This document shows, piece after piece, positions 7,326 to 14,293 of a DNA stretch of 30,339 nucleotides. Under the pieces are notes generated by a model. It did not search any database. It had not been told where the DNA came from and saw nothing but the letters and a program-made list of their open reading frames with translations. The stretch covers positions 1 through 30,339 of the forward strand of contig UQOB01000005.1 of the NCBI GenBank assembly GCA_900542595.1. Direction: 5' to 3'. The stretch is from an uncultured Mollicutes bacterium. Its GTDB lineage: Bacteria > Bacillota_I > Bacilli_A > RFN20 > CAG-826. The translations under genes and the position numbers were made by a program. Position 1 is the first letter of the stretch; each line of letters opens with the position of its first letter.

Positions 7326-8192
7326 ATGAAAATATTTGATTTTAAAAAATATCCTTTAAGTCATATAAGCTATGGCGGCTCCGTCAGGAAAATTGGGATT
7401 CTTATCGATAATCAGCCTTATATGCTGAAATTCCAAAAAAGAACCAGCTATGGCCTGCGTTTTAATACGATTTCGGAATATATCGGCTCCCATGTTTTTC
7501 GTCTTTTGGGGATGAACTGTCAAGATACCATCCTTGGAACTTATGGCGATGAAATTGTCGTTGGCTGCCGGGATTTTAACCAGGATGATTATCAATTCGT
7601 GCCTTTTAATGATATTGGAGAAAGCGCGATTGAAGATAATAAAGGGAAATATCAGTATAGCTATGAAGATATTTTGACTTTGTTGACCATCAATCGAAAA
7701 TTAACGAACGTGGAAGAAACTGTTTCATCCTTTTTTGACCTTTATCTCGTAGATGCTTTACTAGGAAACTTTGATCGGCACGGCAGTAACTGGGGTTTCT
7801 TAAAGAAAGACGGAAAATATCGTTTAGCCCCCATCTTTGATAACGATTCTTGTCTTTACCCGAATATGAATGATGAAAATGAGATGCTAAAGGTGATTTC
7901 GAGTGAAGATGAAATTAATCTAAGGGTCTATGATTTTCCTTTATCGCAAATTCGCTTAAATGATAGTAAAAGTTCCTATTTTGAAGTGATATCGTCATTA
8001 AAATTTAAAGAAATGAACGACGCGTTAAAAAGGATAGTTCCGAGGATTAACTTAGAAGAAATTGACGATATTATCGACGAAATTCCTCTCATCAGTGAAG
8101 TTCATAAAACCTTTTATAAGACGATGATCAAACATCGTTATGACAAAATCCTAAAGTATTCCTACGATAAATTACGGAGCGAAGGGAAATGA
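7326..8192 (+). CDS. HipA/HipT/CtkA-like serine-threonine kinase, probable toxin
   Basis: A 288-aa kinase-like protein of the HipA C-terminal family. Visible motifs are a Gly-rich nucleotide loop ISYGGSVRKIG at 14-24, the ATP-binding Lys in YMLKF (K35), the catalytic loop GNFDRHGSNWG at 147-157 (D150, N155), and the metal-binding IFDND at 170-174 (D172). It lacks the HipA N-terminal subdomain, as do short HipT and CtkA kinases. Known relatives phosphorylate proteins such as aminoacyl-tRNA synthetases and stop growth; the target here is unknown. The stop overlaps the next gene's start as ATGA, so the two are translationally coupled. AT-rich codons suggest acquisition. There is no Shine-Dalgarno and the -10 box lies 8 nt upstream. 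The kinase family call is strong; the toxin role is inferred. Confidence 0.82.
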   Translation: MKIFDFKKYPLSHISYGGSVRKIGILIDNQPYMLKFQKRTSYGLRFNTISEYIGSHVFRLLGMNCQDTILGTYGDEIVVGCRDFNQDDYQFVPFNDIGESAIEDNKGKYQYSYEDILTLLTINRKLTNVEETVSSFFDLYLVDALLGNFDRHGSNWGFLKKDGKYRLAPIFDNDSCLYPNMNDENEMLKVISSEDEINLRVYDFPLSQIRLNDSKSSYFEVISSLKFKEMNDALKRIVPRINLEEIDDIIDEIPLISEVHKTFYKTMIKHRYDKILKYSYDKLRSEGK

Positions 8193-8974
8193 AGGAACAT
8201 ATCACGAAAGGCGATATCTGTTTAAAAGACGAACATGGCTTTATTTATCGTCTTTGCACTTTAAGCTACATCACAAATCCGGATGATCATTTTAAATATG
8301 TCTTTACGCCTGACTATTCGGTCATCGATCTTTTACCTCTTAAAATCTTTCAAGGAATTCCCGGTTTAAATTTAAAACTTAGGCGAAAAGAATACGTGAG
8401 AGATAACTTTCATCCCGTCTTTATCACCGAACGCGTCCCCCAGAGGAACCGGGAAGATTTTTTAGCTTTATTAGAAGAAGTTGGGATGAGTTATATGGAC
8501 CCTATCATCTATTTAACCAAGACTAAAAATAAGTATCACGGCGATAGTTTTTTTGTCTTACCACATCAAGAAAAAGTGACGATTAAGCTCGATAACTTCC
8601 TAAAAACTTCTTTAAATAATCACCTTTTAATCAAGAAACTTTTAGAAAATCTCGCTCAAGGTAACAATATCGCATTAAATGACGTTTTTATCGATGATGA
8701 TAACCGGAAAGTTGTTCATCATTTGTTAATGAATCTTTATGAAAGAAGCCTTTTAACATTAAAAGAAGAAAGAGATAAAGGGGTTTTAAAAGCGAAAACA
8801 GCTGGACGTTATAAAGGAAGAAAACCGGTAAAAGTTGATCCTCTCCGTTTTTATCTTTTAGAAGAAAAGGTGAAAGCGAAAGAATTAACTGTCAAAGAGG
8901 CAGCAGAAAAACTAGGAATTTCAATCGATAAATACTACCGTTTTCGAAAAGAAGCTAGAGAGAAAAATAGTTAG
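8189..8974 (+). CDS. HipA-N-like domain fused to a degenerate serine-recombinase/HTH module; candidate antitoxin-repressor
   Basis: A 261-aa protein in two parts. Residues 1 to about 125 resemble the small N-terminal domain accompanying HipA-type kinases: HPVFITERVPQRNREDF at 75-91, then Asp and Thr-rich YLTKTKNKYHGDSFFVLP. Residues about 133-213 follow the second half of a serine resolvase: LDNFLKTS (134-141) in the place of LDRLxRS, then the end of the catalytic core and an E-helix-like ERSLLTLKEERDKG (185-198) leading into AGRYKGRKP (205-213). A resolvase-type HTH follows, TVKEAAEKLGISIDKYYRFRK at 234-254. The N-terminal catalytic serine strand is absent and both LDRLxR arginines are replaced (N136, K139), so recombination is not expected. 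By analogy with HipBST, this could be HipS plus a HipB substitute neutralising the kinase and repressing the operon. Family resemblances are by eye. Confidence 0.7.
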   Translation: MKEHITKGDICLKDEHGFIYRLCTLSYITNPDDHFKYVFTPDYSVIDLLPLKIFQGIPGLNLKLRRKEYVRDNFHPVFITERVPQRNREDFLALLEEVGMSYMDPIIYLTKTKNKYHGDSFFVLPHQEKVTIKLDNFLKTSLNNHLLIKKLLENLAQGNNIALNDVFIDDDNRKVVHHLLMNLYERSLLTLKEERDKGVLKAKTAGRYKGRKPVKVDPLRFYLLEEKVKAKELTVKEAAEKLGISIDKYYRFRKEAREKNS

Positions 8975-9834
8975 TTCTTTTTAAACGAAGGGAAAATCCA
9001 GAACTTTAACGGAGCGCCACCGTTGATTTCTTGCCGGATAGAAGTTGTTACCAGGTTAAGAATGAGGTCGATGAGGAAAATCAGAAGGACCGCTAAGATG
9101 GAATAAGCGTAAAGACTTGGTAAATCCATGATATCTCTCGCAAGACTAATCTCTTTTCCGAGCCCATAATCGATGACGGACGAGCCAACTAAGACTTCCG
9201 CCATAATGATGACTTTAAGGCCTAAACCGAAACTTTGCGCTAAAGCTAAAGCTAAATAACTAAAAGAAGCCGGTAAATAGATTTCTCTGATTGTTAAAAG
9301 TTTTCTAACGGCTCCTTCTAACTTTAATGCGTCCATAATCTCACTATCAAAAGAATTAAAGCCGGTGACTAAGCTTTCGTAAATTAAGGGAAACATCACG
9401 AGGAATCCCAATATCGATGGTATATATGGAGCAGATAATTTATAGCTGGGACCGAAGAAAAAAGCTGTTAAGATGATGACGACCGCGACAGTCGGGAGGG
9501 TTTTAAGGATGGTGACGACTGGCTGCATAAAGCTTTTAAAATAAGGAAAGAGGCCCGCGATCGGAGCGAGAATTAACGCGGAGGCAAAGGCAGTAACAAG
9601 CCCAATTAAAAGTCTCGCTAAACTCCACCCGATTCCAAGATACGTGCCTTTACTTTCGCTTGTAAAAAGAAGCACCCCTAACCGACTGATTGTTTTCCAA
9701 GGGTTCACCACCCCGAAGTTTTCGTTGATTTCTAAGAGGTAACTAACCAGCCACCATAGGAAAAGAAAAACGATGAACCCCAATAAAGCCGTCAGGGCTT
9801 TAAATAAGGGGGTCCATCGTTTCTTTTTGTTCAT
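8971..9834 (-). CDS. ABC transporter permease, TauC/SsuC/ThiX-like
   Basis: A 287-aa membrane protein with about six hydrophobic segments, the first at about residues 12-34. The inner-membrane signature for coupling to the ATPase (EAA loop) is seen as MDALKLEGAVRKLLTIREI followed by YLPAS, around residues 168-190. Permeases of this class import sulfonates, nitrate-type anions, pyrimidine precursors or riboflavin. The gene follows its binding-protein gene by 9 nt and has no Shine-Dalgarno of its own. No ATPase gene is adjacent. Its last codons overlap the convergent gene at 8974 by 4 nt. Confidence 0.88.
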   Translation of the reverse strand: MNKKKRWTPLFKALTALLGFIVFLFLWWLVSYLLEINENFGVVNPWKTISRLGVLLFTSESKGTYLGIGWSLARLLIGLVTAFASALILAPIAGLFPYFKSFMQPVVTILKTLPTVAVVIILTAFFFGPSYKLSAPYIPSILGFLVMFPLIYESLVTGFNSFDSEIMDALKLEGAVRKLLTIREIYLPASFSYLALALAQSFGLGLKVIIMAEVLVGSSVIDYGLGKEISLARDIMDLPSLYAYSILAVLLIFLIDLILNLVTTSIRQEINGGAPLKFWIFPSFKKN

Positions 9835-9843
9835 GAAATTATT

Positions 9844-10824
9844 TTACGCTAAGAAGAGGGAAGAAGGGTAAGAATAAGTTTCCCCGTTCAAAGTCGACAT
9901 AAAGGTGTCCGCGAAGGCTTTATTGTCTTCGATATCACCTTTCGCGATCAATCCGAAACGGTTTCCGTTACTTTGAAGATTATTCACTAAGTTACTATTG
10001 AAAGCGAATTTCGCCGCTTGATCGGTGACACTAGGGATTTGTTCATCCATAATTTTCTTAACTTCCGCCGGATTATTGATAGCTAAATCGATATTATCTT
10101 CGATGTGATCAAGGAAAGTATCAACGACCGATTTATGAGCCTCATAGGTGCTATTTTTAATGAATAAGGCTGCTTGAGGGATGGCTTTTTGCCCGGTTAA
10201 CTTTTCCCATTCCGTTCTTAAGTTATAGATTTCATTGACCGTCACCCCTTGTTCTTTAAGGGCGTTTCTCGCATTAGTGAGAACGGGTTCTGCGATAAAG
10301 TAGTAGTCGTAAGAAGTCGGGTTCGTGGTCAAAGCTTGCATGACTTGTGGGACCCCTTCAACGTAGACGGTACTACTGACATCAATATTCCAAGATTCTT
10401 TGGCTAAATGTCTAAAGACTTTCGCTGGGACGTTATTTTCCCCGAAAGCGAGGAAGGTGCTACCAGCCGCGATTTCGTCTTCCGCGGTATATTTGGTGCT
10501 GACGAGGTAGAAGTTACCACCGGTTAACCAACGGGCTAAAGAATAAGTTTCGAGTTCATTCTTAATAAGGTTATTAAGGCCGCTAGTTCCATCAAAGATA
10601 ATAGCGTCGTACGCTCCGGTTAAGAAACTTCCGGCAACTTGAGTGGTATTGCTTAAAGTTGTGTAGTGACTATTCGTCCCTTGGTCAAACATCGCGAGCG
10701 CCGGAGCGCCCGTCGGACTCAATATTTCAAGGTTATAATCGGTTGAACTCGAGCTATTGCTGTTTCCGCCGCAGCTCACTAAAGCTAAAGCGGCTAAAGG
10801 TAAAATTAATGTTTTTTTATTCAT
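9844..10824 (-). CDS. ABC transporter substrate-binding lipoprotein, NMT1/TauA-like
   Basis: A 326-aa lipoprotein with signal peptide and lipobox LVSC (Cys18), then an Asn/Ser linker. The mature part has the NMT1/TauA-type pattern: LSPTGAPALAMF near 35-46, an AIIFDGTSGLNNLIKN segment, a hinge region, and a C-terminal helical stretch with VVDTFLDHIEDNIDLAINNP. Proteins of this fold capture thiamine precursors, taurine, nitrate or riboflavin; the ligand cannot be read from sequence. The start overlaps the deoB stop by 8 nt (ATGAATAA) and GAGGAG lies about 10 nt upstream. It is co-transcribed with deoB and the permease. Confidence 0.86.
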   Translation of the reverse strand: MNKKTLILPLAALALVSCGGNSNSSSSTDYNLEILSPTGAPALAMFDQGTNSHYTTLSNTTQVAGSFLTGAYDAIIFDGTSGLNNLIKNELETYSLARWLTGGNFYLVSTKYTAEDEIAAGSTFLAFGENNVPAKVFRHLAKESWNIDVSSTVYVEGVPQVMQALTTNPTSYDYYFIAEPVLTNARNALKEQGVTVNEIYNLRTEWEKLTGQKAIPQAALFIKNSTYEAHKSVVDTFLDHIEDNIDLAINNPAEVKKIMDEQIPSVTDQAAKFAFNSNLVNNLQSNGNRFGLIAKGDIEDNKAFADTFMSTLNGETYSYPSSLFLA

Positions 10825-12016
10825 CTTTTAGTATCTCCTCAATTTTCTTCCCGATCATCGTCGGGGCTTTCTCTAAGTTAAAATTGGCCAAAACGGTTTC
10901 TCCGATATCGCTGAAGCTCTCACGTTCTTCGAGTATTTTACCCTTTTTAAAGCGGGGACTATAGGCGATGAAGGGAACTTTTTCTCGCGTGTGGTCGGTT
11001 CCTCTAAAGGTCGGGTCATTTCCGTGATCAGCGGTTAAAATCACCATTTCGTCTTCGGTGATATAAGGTAAAAGTTCCGCTAAACGTTTATCGAACTGTT
11101 CGATCGCTCTCGCGTACCCGACGGGGTTTCTTCGGTGCCCATATTCACTATCGAAATCGACGAGGTTTACGAAACAAAGACCGGTGAAGTCTTTCGCTTT
11201 CGCTTGTCTAATTGTTTCATCCATCCCGTCATCGTTATTTTTGGTGTGGACAGTTCTAGTGATCCCGACACCATTAAAGATGTCATTGATCTTCCCGATC
11301 GCGCTCACGTCGTACCCGTGTTCTTTTAAGATTTCTAAAGCCGTAATTCCGGTGGGACTAACCGTATAGTCATGCCGGTTACTGGTCCGTTTAAAGGCTT
11401 CGGGGGAATTTCCGATGAAGGGCCTCGCGATAACCCGCCCGACAAAATATTCGGGTTTCATGCAGATTTTTCTCGCGATTTCGCAGCACCGGTAAAGCTC
11501 TTGCAGCCCCGTCACTTCTTCGCTAGCAGCGATTTGAAGGACGCTATCAGCGGACGTATAGACGATGAGGCTATTTTCCTTCATCTGTTGTTCACCGAGT
11601 TCTTTTAAAATCTCAGTCCCACTCGCGGCTTTATTCCCGATAATCTTGTGCCCCGTTTCTTTCTCTAATTCATCGATTAAAGACTGAGGGAACCCAGTAT
11701 CGGTAAAGGTTTGGAAGGGTTTCGTCGTCCAAATCCCCATCATTTCCCAGTGGCCGGTCATCGTGTCTTTCCCGTTGCTCTTTTCCCGAAGTTTGGCTAC
11801 ATAGCTCTTCGGGTGATCAGTGACGAGGACGACTCCCGGGATTTTTTCCAGTTCCCCAAGCCCCAGTTTTTCCAGAGTGGGAACGTTTAAGCCATTGACA
11901 CTTTCGGCCGCATGGACAATCGTGTTACTCCCGACATCATTAAATAAGGCGGCATCGGGTTCTTCCCCGATTCCTACCGAATCCATGACGATGACGTAAA
12001 TCCTTTTGAATGCCAT
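10817..12016 (-). CDS. deoB: Phosphopentomutase
   Basis: A 399-aa enzyme of the alkaline-phosphatase superfamily that interconverts ribose- or deoxyribose-1-phosphate and 5-phosphate in nucleoside salvage. The metal site starts with MDSVGIGEEPDA (D12), the phosphorylated Thr lies in GKDTMTGHWEMMG (T85, matching the residue known for the Bacillus enzyme), and the late metal ligands are in TADHGNDPTFRGTDHTRE. A near-perfect AAGGAGGT lies 6 nt before the ATG. Only 56 nt separate it from xerD, so it is probably part of the long minus-strand operon, although a weak promoter there is possible. Full length for the family. Confidence 0.96.
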   Translation of the reverse strand: MAFKRIYVIVMDSVGIGEEPDAALFNDVGSNTIVHAAESVNGLNVPTLEKLGLGELEKIPGVVLVTDHPKSYVAKLREKSNGKDTMTGHWEMMGIWTTKPFQTFTDTGFPQSLIDELEKETGHKIIGNKAASGTEILKELGEQQMKENSLIVYTSADSVLQIAASEEVTGLQELYRCCEIARKICMKPEYFVGRVIARPFIGNSPEAFKRTSNRHDYTVSPTGITALEILKEHGYDVSAIGKINDIFNGVGITRTVHTKNNDDGMDETIRQAKAKDFTGLCFVNLVDFDSEYGHRRNPVGYARAIEQFDKRLAELLPYITEDEMVILTADHGNDPTFRGTDHTREKVPFIAYSPRFKKGKILEERESFSDIGETVLANFNLEKAPTMIGKKIEEILKDE

Positions 12017-12072
12017 ATTTTGACCTCCTTTATATGCTAGTCTTTTTTATGAGTTATGGCAAAAAATATGCT

Positions 12073-12960
12073 TTAGTTTTCACACTTTTTCATGTATTTA
12101 TCGTAATTGCTGAGTAAAGTCTCACTCGTGACATGAGTGTAGATCTCGGTGGTCTGAATATTGCTATGGCCCAGTAGAGCTTGCACAAGCCTAAGTTCCA
12201 AACCATTTTCTAATAAGTGGGTGGCAAAGCTATGCCTTAAGGTGTGGGGGGAGATGTTTTTGGTAATCCCGGCTTCCATCGCTTTCTTTTTCACCACTTT
12301 AAAAAGGTAAACCCTCGTCACTTGTCCCCCGTTTTTATTGAGGAAAAGGTAAGGGCTACTCTTTTTCACTACTTTCTTCCGCTCTTTTAAATACTTATTT
12401 ATATATATAAGGCTATAGGAAGATAAGGGAACAATCCGGTCTTTCCCGCCTTTCCCGTCAGTAACTTTCACGAGGCCATCTTCTAAAGAAATGTCCCGCA
12501 GTTTTAAGTTTAGTAATTCTTGGATTCTAAGCCCACTTCCGTAGAGGGTTTCGAGCATCGCTCGGTCACGGAGGGAAGTGAAAGTTTCTTCATTTACTTG
12601 GCTTAAGATATTCATCACCTCATCGTACGACAATACTTCCGGAAGATTATGTTCCCCTTTGGGACCTTCAATCTTTGGAAGCGGTTCCGATAATAGGTTT
12701 TCGCTTTCTAAAAAATAAAAGAAGTTCCTAATTGTTGAAAGATATCTCGCTAAAGAAAGGCTTTTATATCCGGCTTCTTCTAAGATTTTTAAGAAGTCTT
12801 TAATATCGGTGACGGAAAGTTCTAAAGTATCTTTCAGATTGGGAAAAGTCTTTAAAAACTTCTTTAAATCATCTTTATATGCTTCGATCGTTAAGGGTCT
12901 TAAACCCTTTTCGGCTTGGCTGACCTTTAAAAACCACTCAGTAGCTGTCTGGATGTCCAT
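12073..12960 (-). CDS. xerD: XerD tyrosine recombinase
   Basis: A 295-aa tyrosine recombinase with an N-terminal SAM-like core-binding domain (1 to about 95) and a C-terminal catalytic domain. The complete catalytic set is present: R145 (GSGLRIQEL), K170, H239 and R242 (SPHTLRHSF), H265 (LLGHSNI) and the nucleophile Y274. It acts with XerC at dif to resolve chromosome dimers, guided by FtsK/SpoIIIE-type translocases. Length and sequence are those of housekeeping XerC/D, not of a phage integrase. It overlaps dinB by 23 nt. It is close to a dif site at 2969. Confidence 0.92.
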   Translation of the reverse strand: MDIQTATEWFLKVSQAEKGLRPLTIEAYKDDLKKFLKTFPNLKDTLELSVTDIKDFLKILEEAGYKSLSLARYLSTIRNFFYFLESENLLSEPLPKIEGPKGEHNLPEVLSYDEVMNILSQVNEETFTSLRDRAMLETLYGSGLRIQELLNLKLRDISLEDGLVKVTDGKGGKDRIVPLSSYSLIYINKYLKERKKVVKKSSPYLFLNKNGGQVTRVYLFKVVKKKAMEAGITKNISPHTLRHSFATHLLENGLELRLVQALLGHSNIQTTEIYTHVTSETLLSNYDKYMKKCEN

Positions 12961-14131
12961 CTTTTTTCTCTTTCAAGGTAAATAGCAAGCGTTTACCCAT
13001 CTTTTTATTGAGCGATTCAATGAGAATCCTCGTTTCATCGATCTTACTCATCTCTTCAAAATTAAAGAGAGTCAAGGGTTGGTCACGGATATCGTCGCTT
13101 TTTAAGTGACTCGCGGTCACTCCGACTAAACGGATGATTTCTCCTAAGAAGTTTTGGGTATATAAAGTGATAGCTTTTTCATAGATGACTTCCGGGTCTT
13201 TGGTTTCTTCTTTAAAGGAAATGGCTTTCGAGTGGACTTGGAAATCTTGGTCTTTAGTCGTTAAAGTGATAGTTCGGCATACTTTTTTATCTTTCTTTAG
13301 GCCGTACGCGACCCGAAAAGAAAGTTCTTTAATCTTATTTTTAATTAAGGTGTAATCGTTAGTATCAAAGGGTAAAGTTTCTGAGTGCCCTAAGGATTTC
13401 GGGTCAAACAAGAGTTCATGGACATCATTATCCCCTCTTCCATTAATCCATTCTTTCGCGGTAAAAAAGAACTTCCCTAGGAGATCCTTGGTTTCTTCGT
13501 CATCGCTATTTAACTTCTTCGCTAAATCCCCGATGGTTTTTATCCCGATATTTTCTAACCTTGGAGCGGTCTTCCGTCCGATTCCAAAGAAAGAAGAAAC
13601 CGGTAAAGGGTACAGCATCGTAGGAATATCTCTTTTCCTAATGATCGTGATGCCCATCGGTTTTTTAAAGTCGCTCGCCATCTTGGCTAAGAATTTCGTA
13701 GAAGCAATCCCGAGACTACTATTGAGCCCAATTTCTTTTTTTAGCCCATCTTGAACCTCATGCAAGATGGGGTAAGGATCATGAACCTTACTCAAAAGGG
13801 AAGTTAAATCGACATAACCTTCATCGATGGACGCTTCTTCCACTTTCGAAGAATACTTTTTAAGGTAAGAAAAGAAAGACCTTGATAACATCTCGTAATA
13901 CGGGAAATCCGGCGGTAAAAAGATTCCCTGAGGGCAAAGCCTTTTCGCTTCAAAAACCGGCATCCCGGAGTGAACTTTATATTTTCTCGCTTCATATGAA
14001 CACGTCGAAACCACCCCGCGGGAAGTCGTTCCCCCGACGATAACCGGTAGGCCCTTTAAAGTCGGGTTTTTGATTTGCTCCGCGGTCGAGAAAAACGCGT
14101 TCAAATCGATGTGCATGATAATCTTTCCCAT
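12938..14131 (-). CDS. dinB: DNA polymerase IV (Y-family)
   Basis: A 397-aa translesion polymerase. The catalytic carboxylates are D9 (MHIDLNAFF) and D103/E104 (SIDEGYVDL); the nucleotide-binding YEARKYKVHSGMP segment is at 46-58. F13/F14 supplies the sugar steric gate. A C-terminal QPLTLF motif matches the usual sliding-clamp binding pattern. The Asn after HIDL is like the B. subtilis Pol IV proteins. There is no Shine-Dalgarno; a GATAAT box ends 5 nt before the ATG. No LexA box is seen upstream. The 3' end overlaps xerD. Confidence 0.94.
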   Translation of the reverse strand: MGKIIMHIDLNAFFSTAEQIKNPTLKGLPVIVGGTTSRGVVSTCSYEARKYKVHSGMPVFEAKRLCPQGIFLPPDFPYYEMLSRSFFSYLKKYSSKVEEASIDEGYVDLTSLLSKVHDPYPILHEVQDGLKKEIGLNSSLGIASTKFLAKMASDFKKPMGITIIRKRDIPTMLYPLPVSSFFGIGRKTAPRLENIGIKTIGDLAKKLNSDDEETKDLLGKFFFTAKEWINGRGDNDVHELLFDPKSLGHSETLPFDTNDYTLIKNKIKELSFRVAYGLKKDKKVCRTITLTTKDQDFQVHSKAISFKEETKDPEVIYEKAITLYTQNFLGEIIRLVGVTASHLKSDDIRDQPLTLFNFEEMSKIDETRILIESLNKKMGKRLLFTLKEKKDGHPDSY

Positions 14132-14136
14132 ACAAG

Positions 14137-14142
14137 ATTATC
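14137..14142 (-). promoter_or_regulatory. Possible -10 box immediately upstream of dinB
   Basis: On the minus strand GATAAT lies 5 nt before the dinB ATG. No clear -35 box is found 16-18 bp upstream, so this is tentative. It fits the pattern of -10 boxes abutting start codons at relA, asp23 and the kinase gene. Confidence 0.3.
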
Positions 14143-14176
14143 TTAAAGATTATGTTAACCAAATGAAAGAAATTAT

Positions 14177-14272
14177 TTATTCTTTAACGCTTAGATAAAA
14201 GAGAATATCACTTTTACCTTCTTGCGCTGTCCCGCCATAGATTTGGTTATCGAAACCACCGATAACAATTAG
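14177..14272 (-). pseudogene. C-terminal gene remnant between dxs and dinB
   Basis: Between dxs and dinB the minus strand stays open for 31 codons ending in TAA, with a protein-like sequence containing IGGFDNQIYGGT and GKSDILFYLSVKE. It has no start and is cut upstream by an in-frame TGA (14273-14275). In the next frame just upstream the strand reads DGNSGTD, which would join naturally after a frameshift. The pattern resembles the end of a secreted beta-strand-repeat protein, but the family is not certain. Most likely a deleted and frameshifted gene whose last codons survive. Confidence 0.5.
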
Positions 14273-14293
14273 TCAGTTCCCGAATTTCCATCT

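Noticed and set aside
8189..8974. Active resolvase or invertase
   Set aside because: The N-terminal catalytic serine strand is absent and the LDRLxR arginines are replaced, so it is not a working recombinase.
10659..10964. Open frames on the plus strand opposite the binding-protein and deoB genes
   Set aside because: They are antisense shadows of clear genes, with no ribosome site or recognisable product. The same holds for the other antisense frames under deoB, xseA, tkt, relA, recJ, secDF and ruvB.
12073..12960. Tyrosine recombinase as sign of an integrated mobile element
   Set aside because: Length, sequence and operon position are those of housekeeping XerD; no att repeats or phage genes are nearby.
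14150..14160. TTATGTTAACC, 10 of 11 matching the XerD arm of dif
   Set aside because: The neighbouring XerC arm and centre do not match. A single half-site of this quality is expected by chance in 30 kb of AT-rich DNA.
14249..14291. Fourteen-codon frame starting at the ATG at 14291 on the minus strand
   Set aside because: Too short, no support; it overlaps the better gene remnant in another frame.
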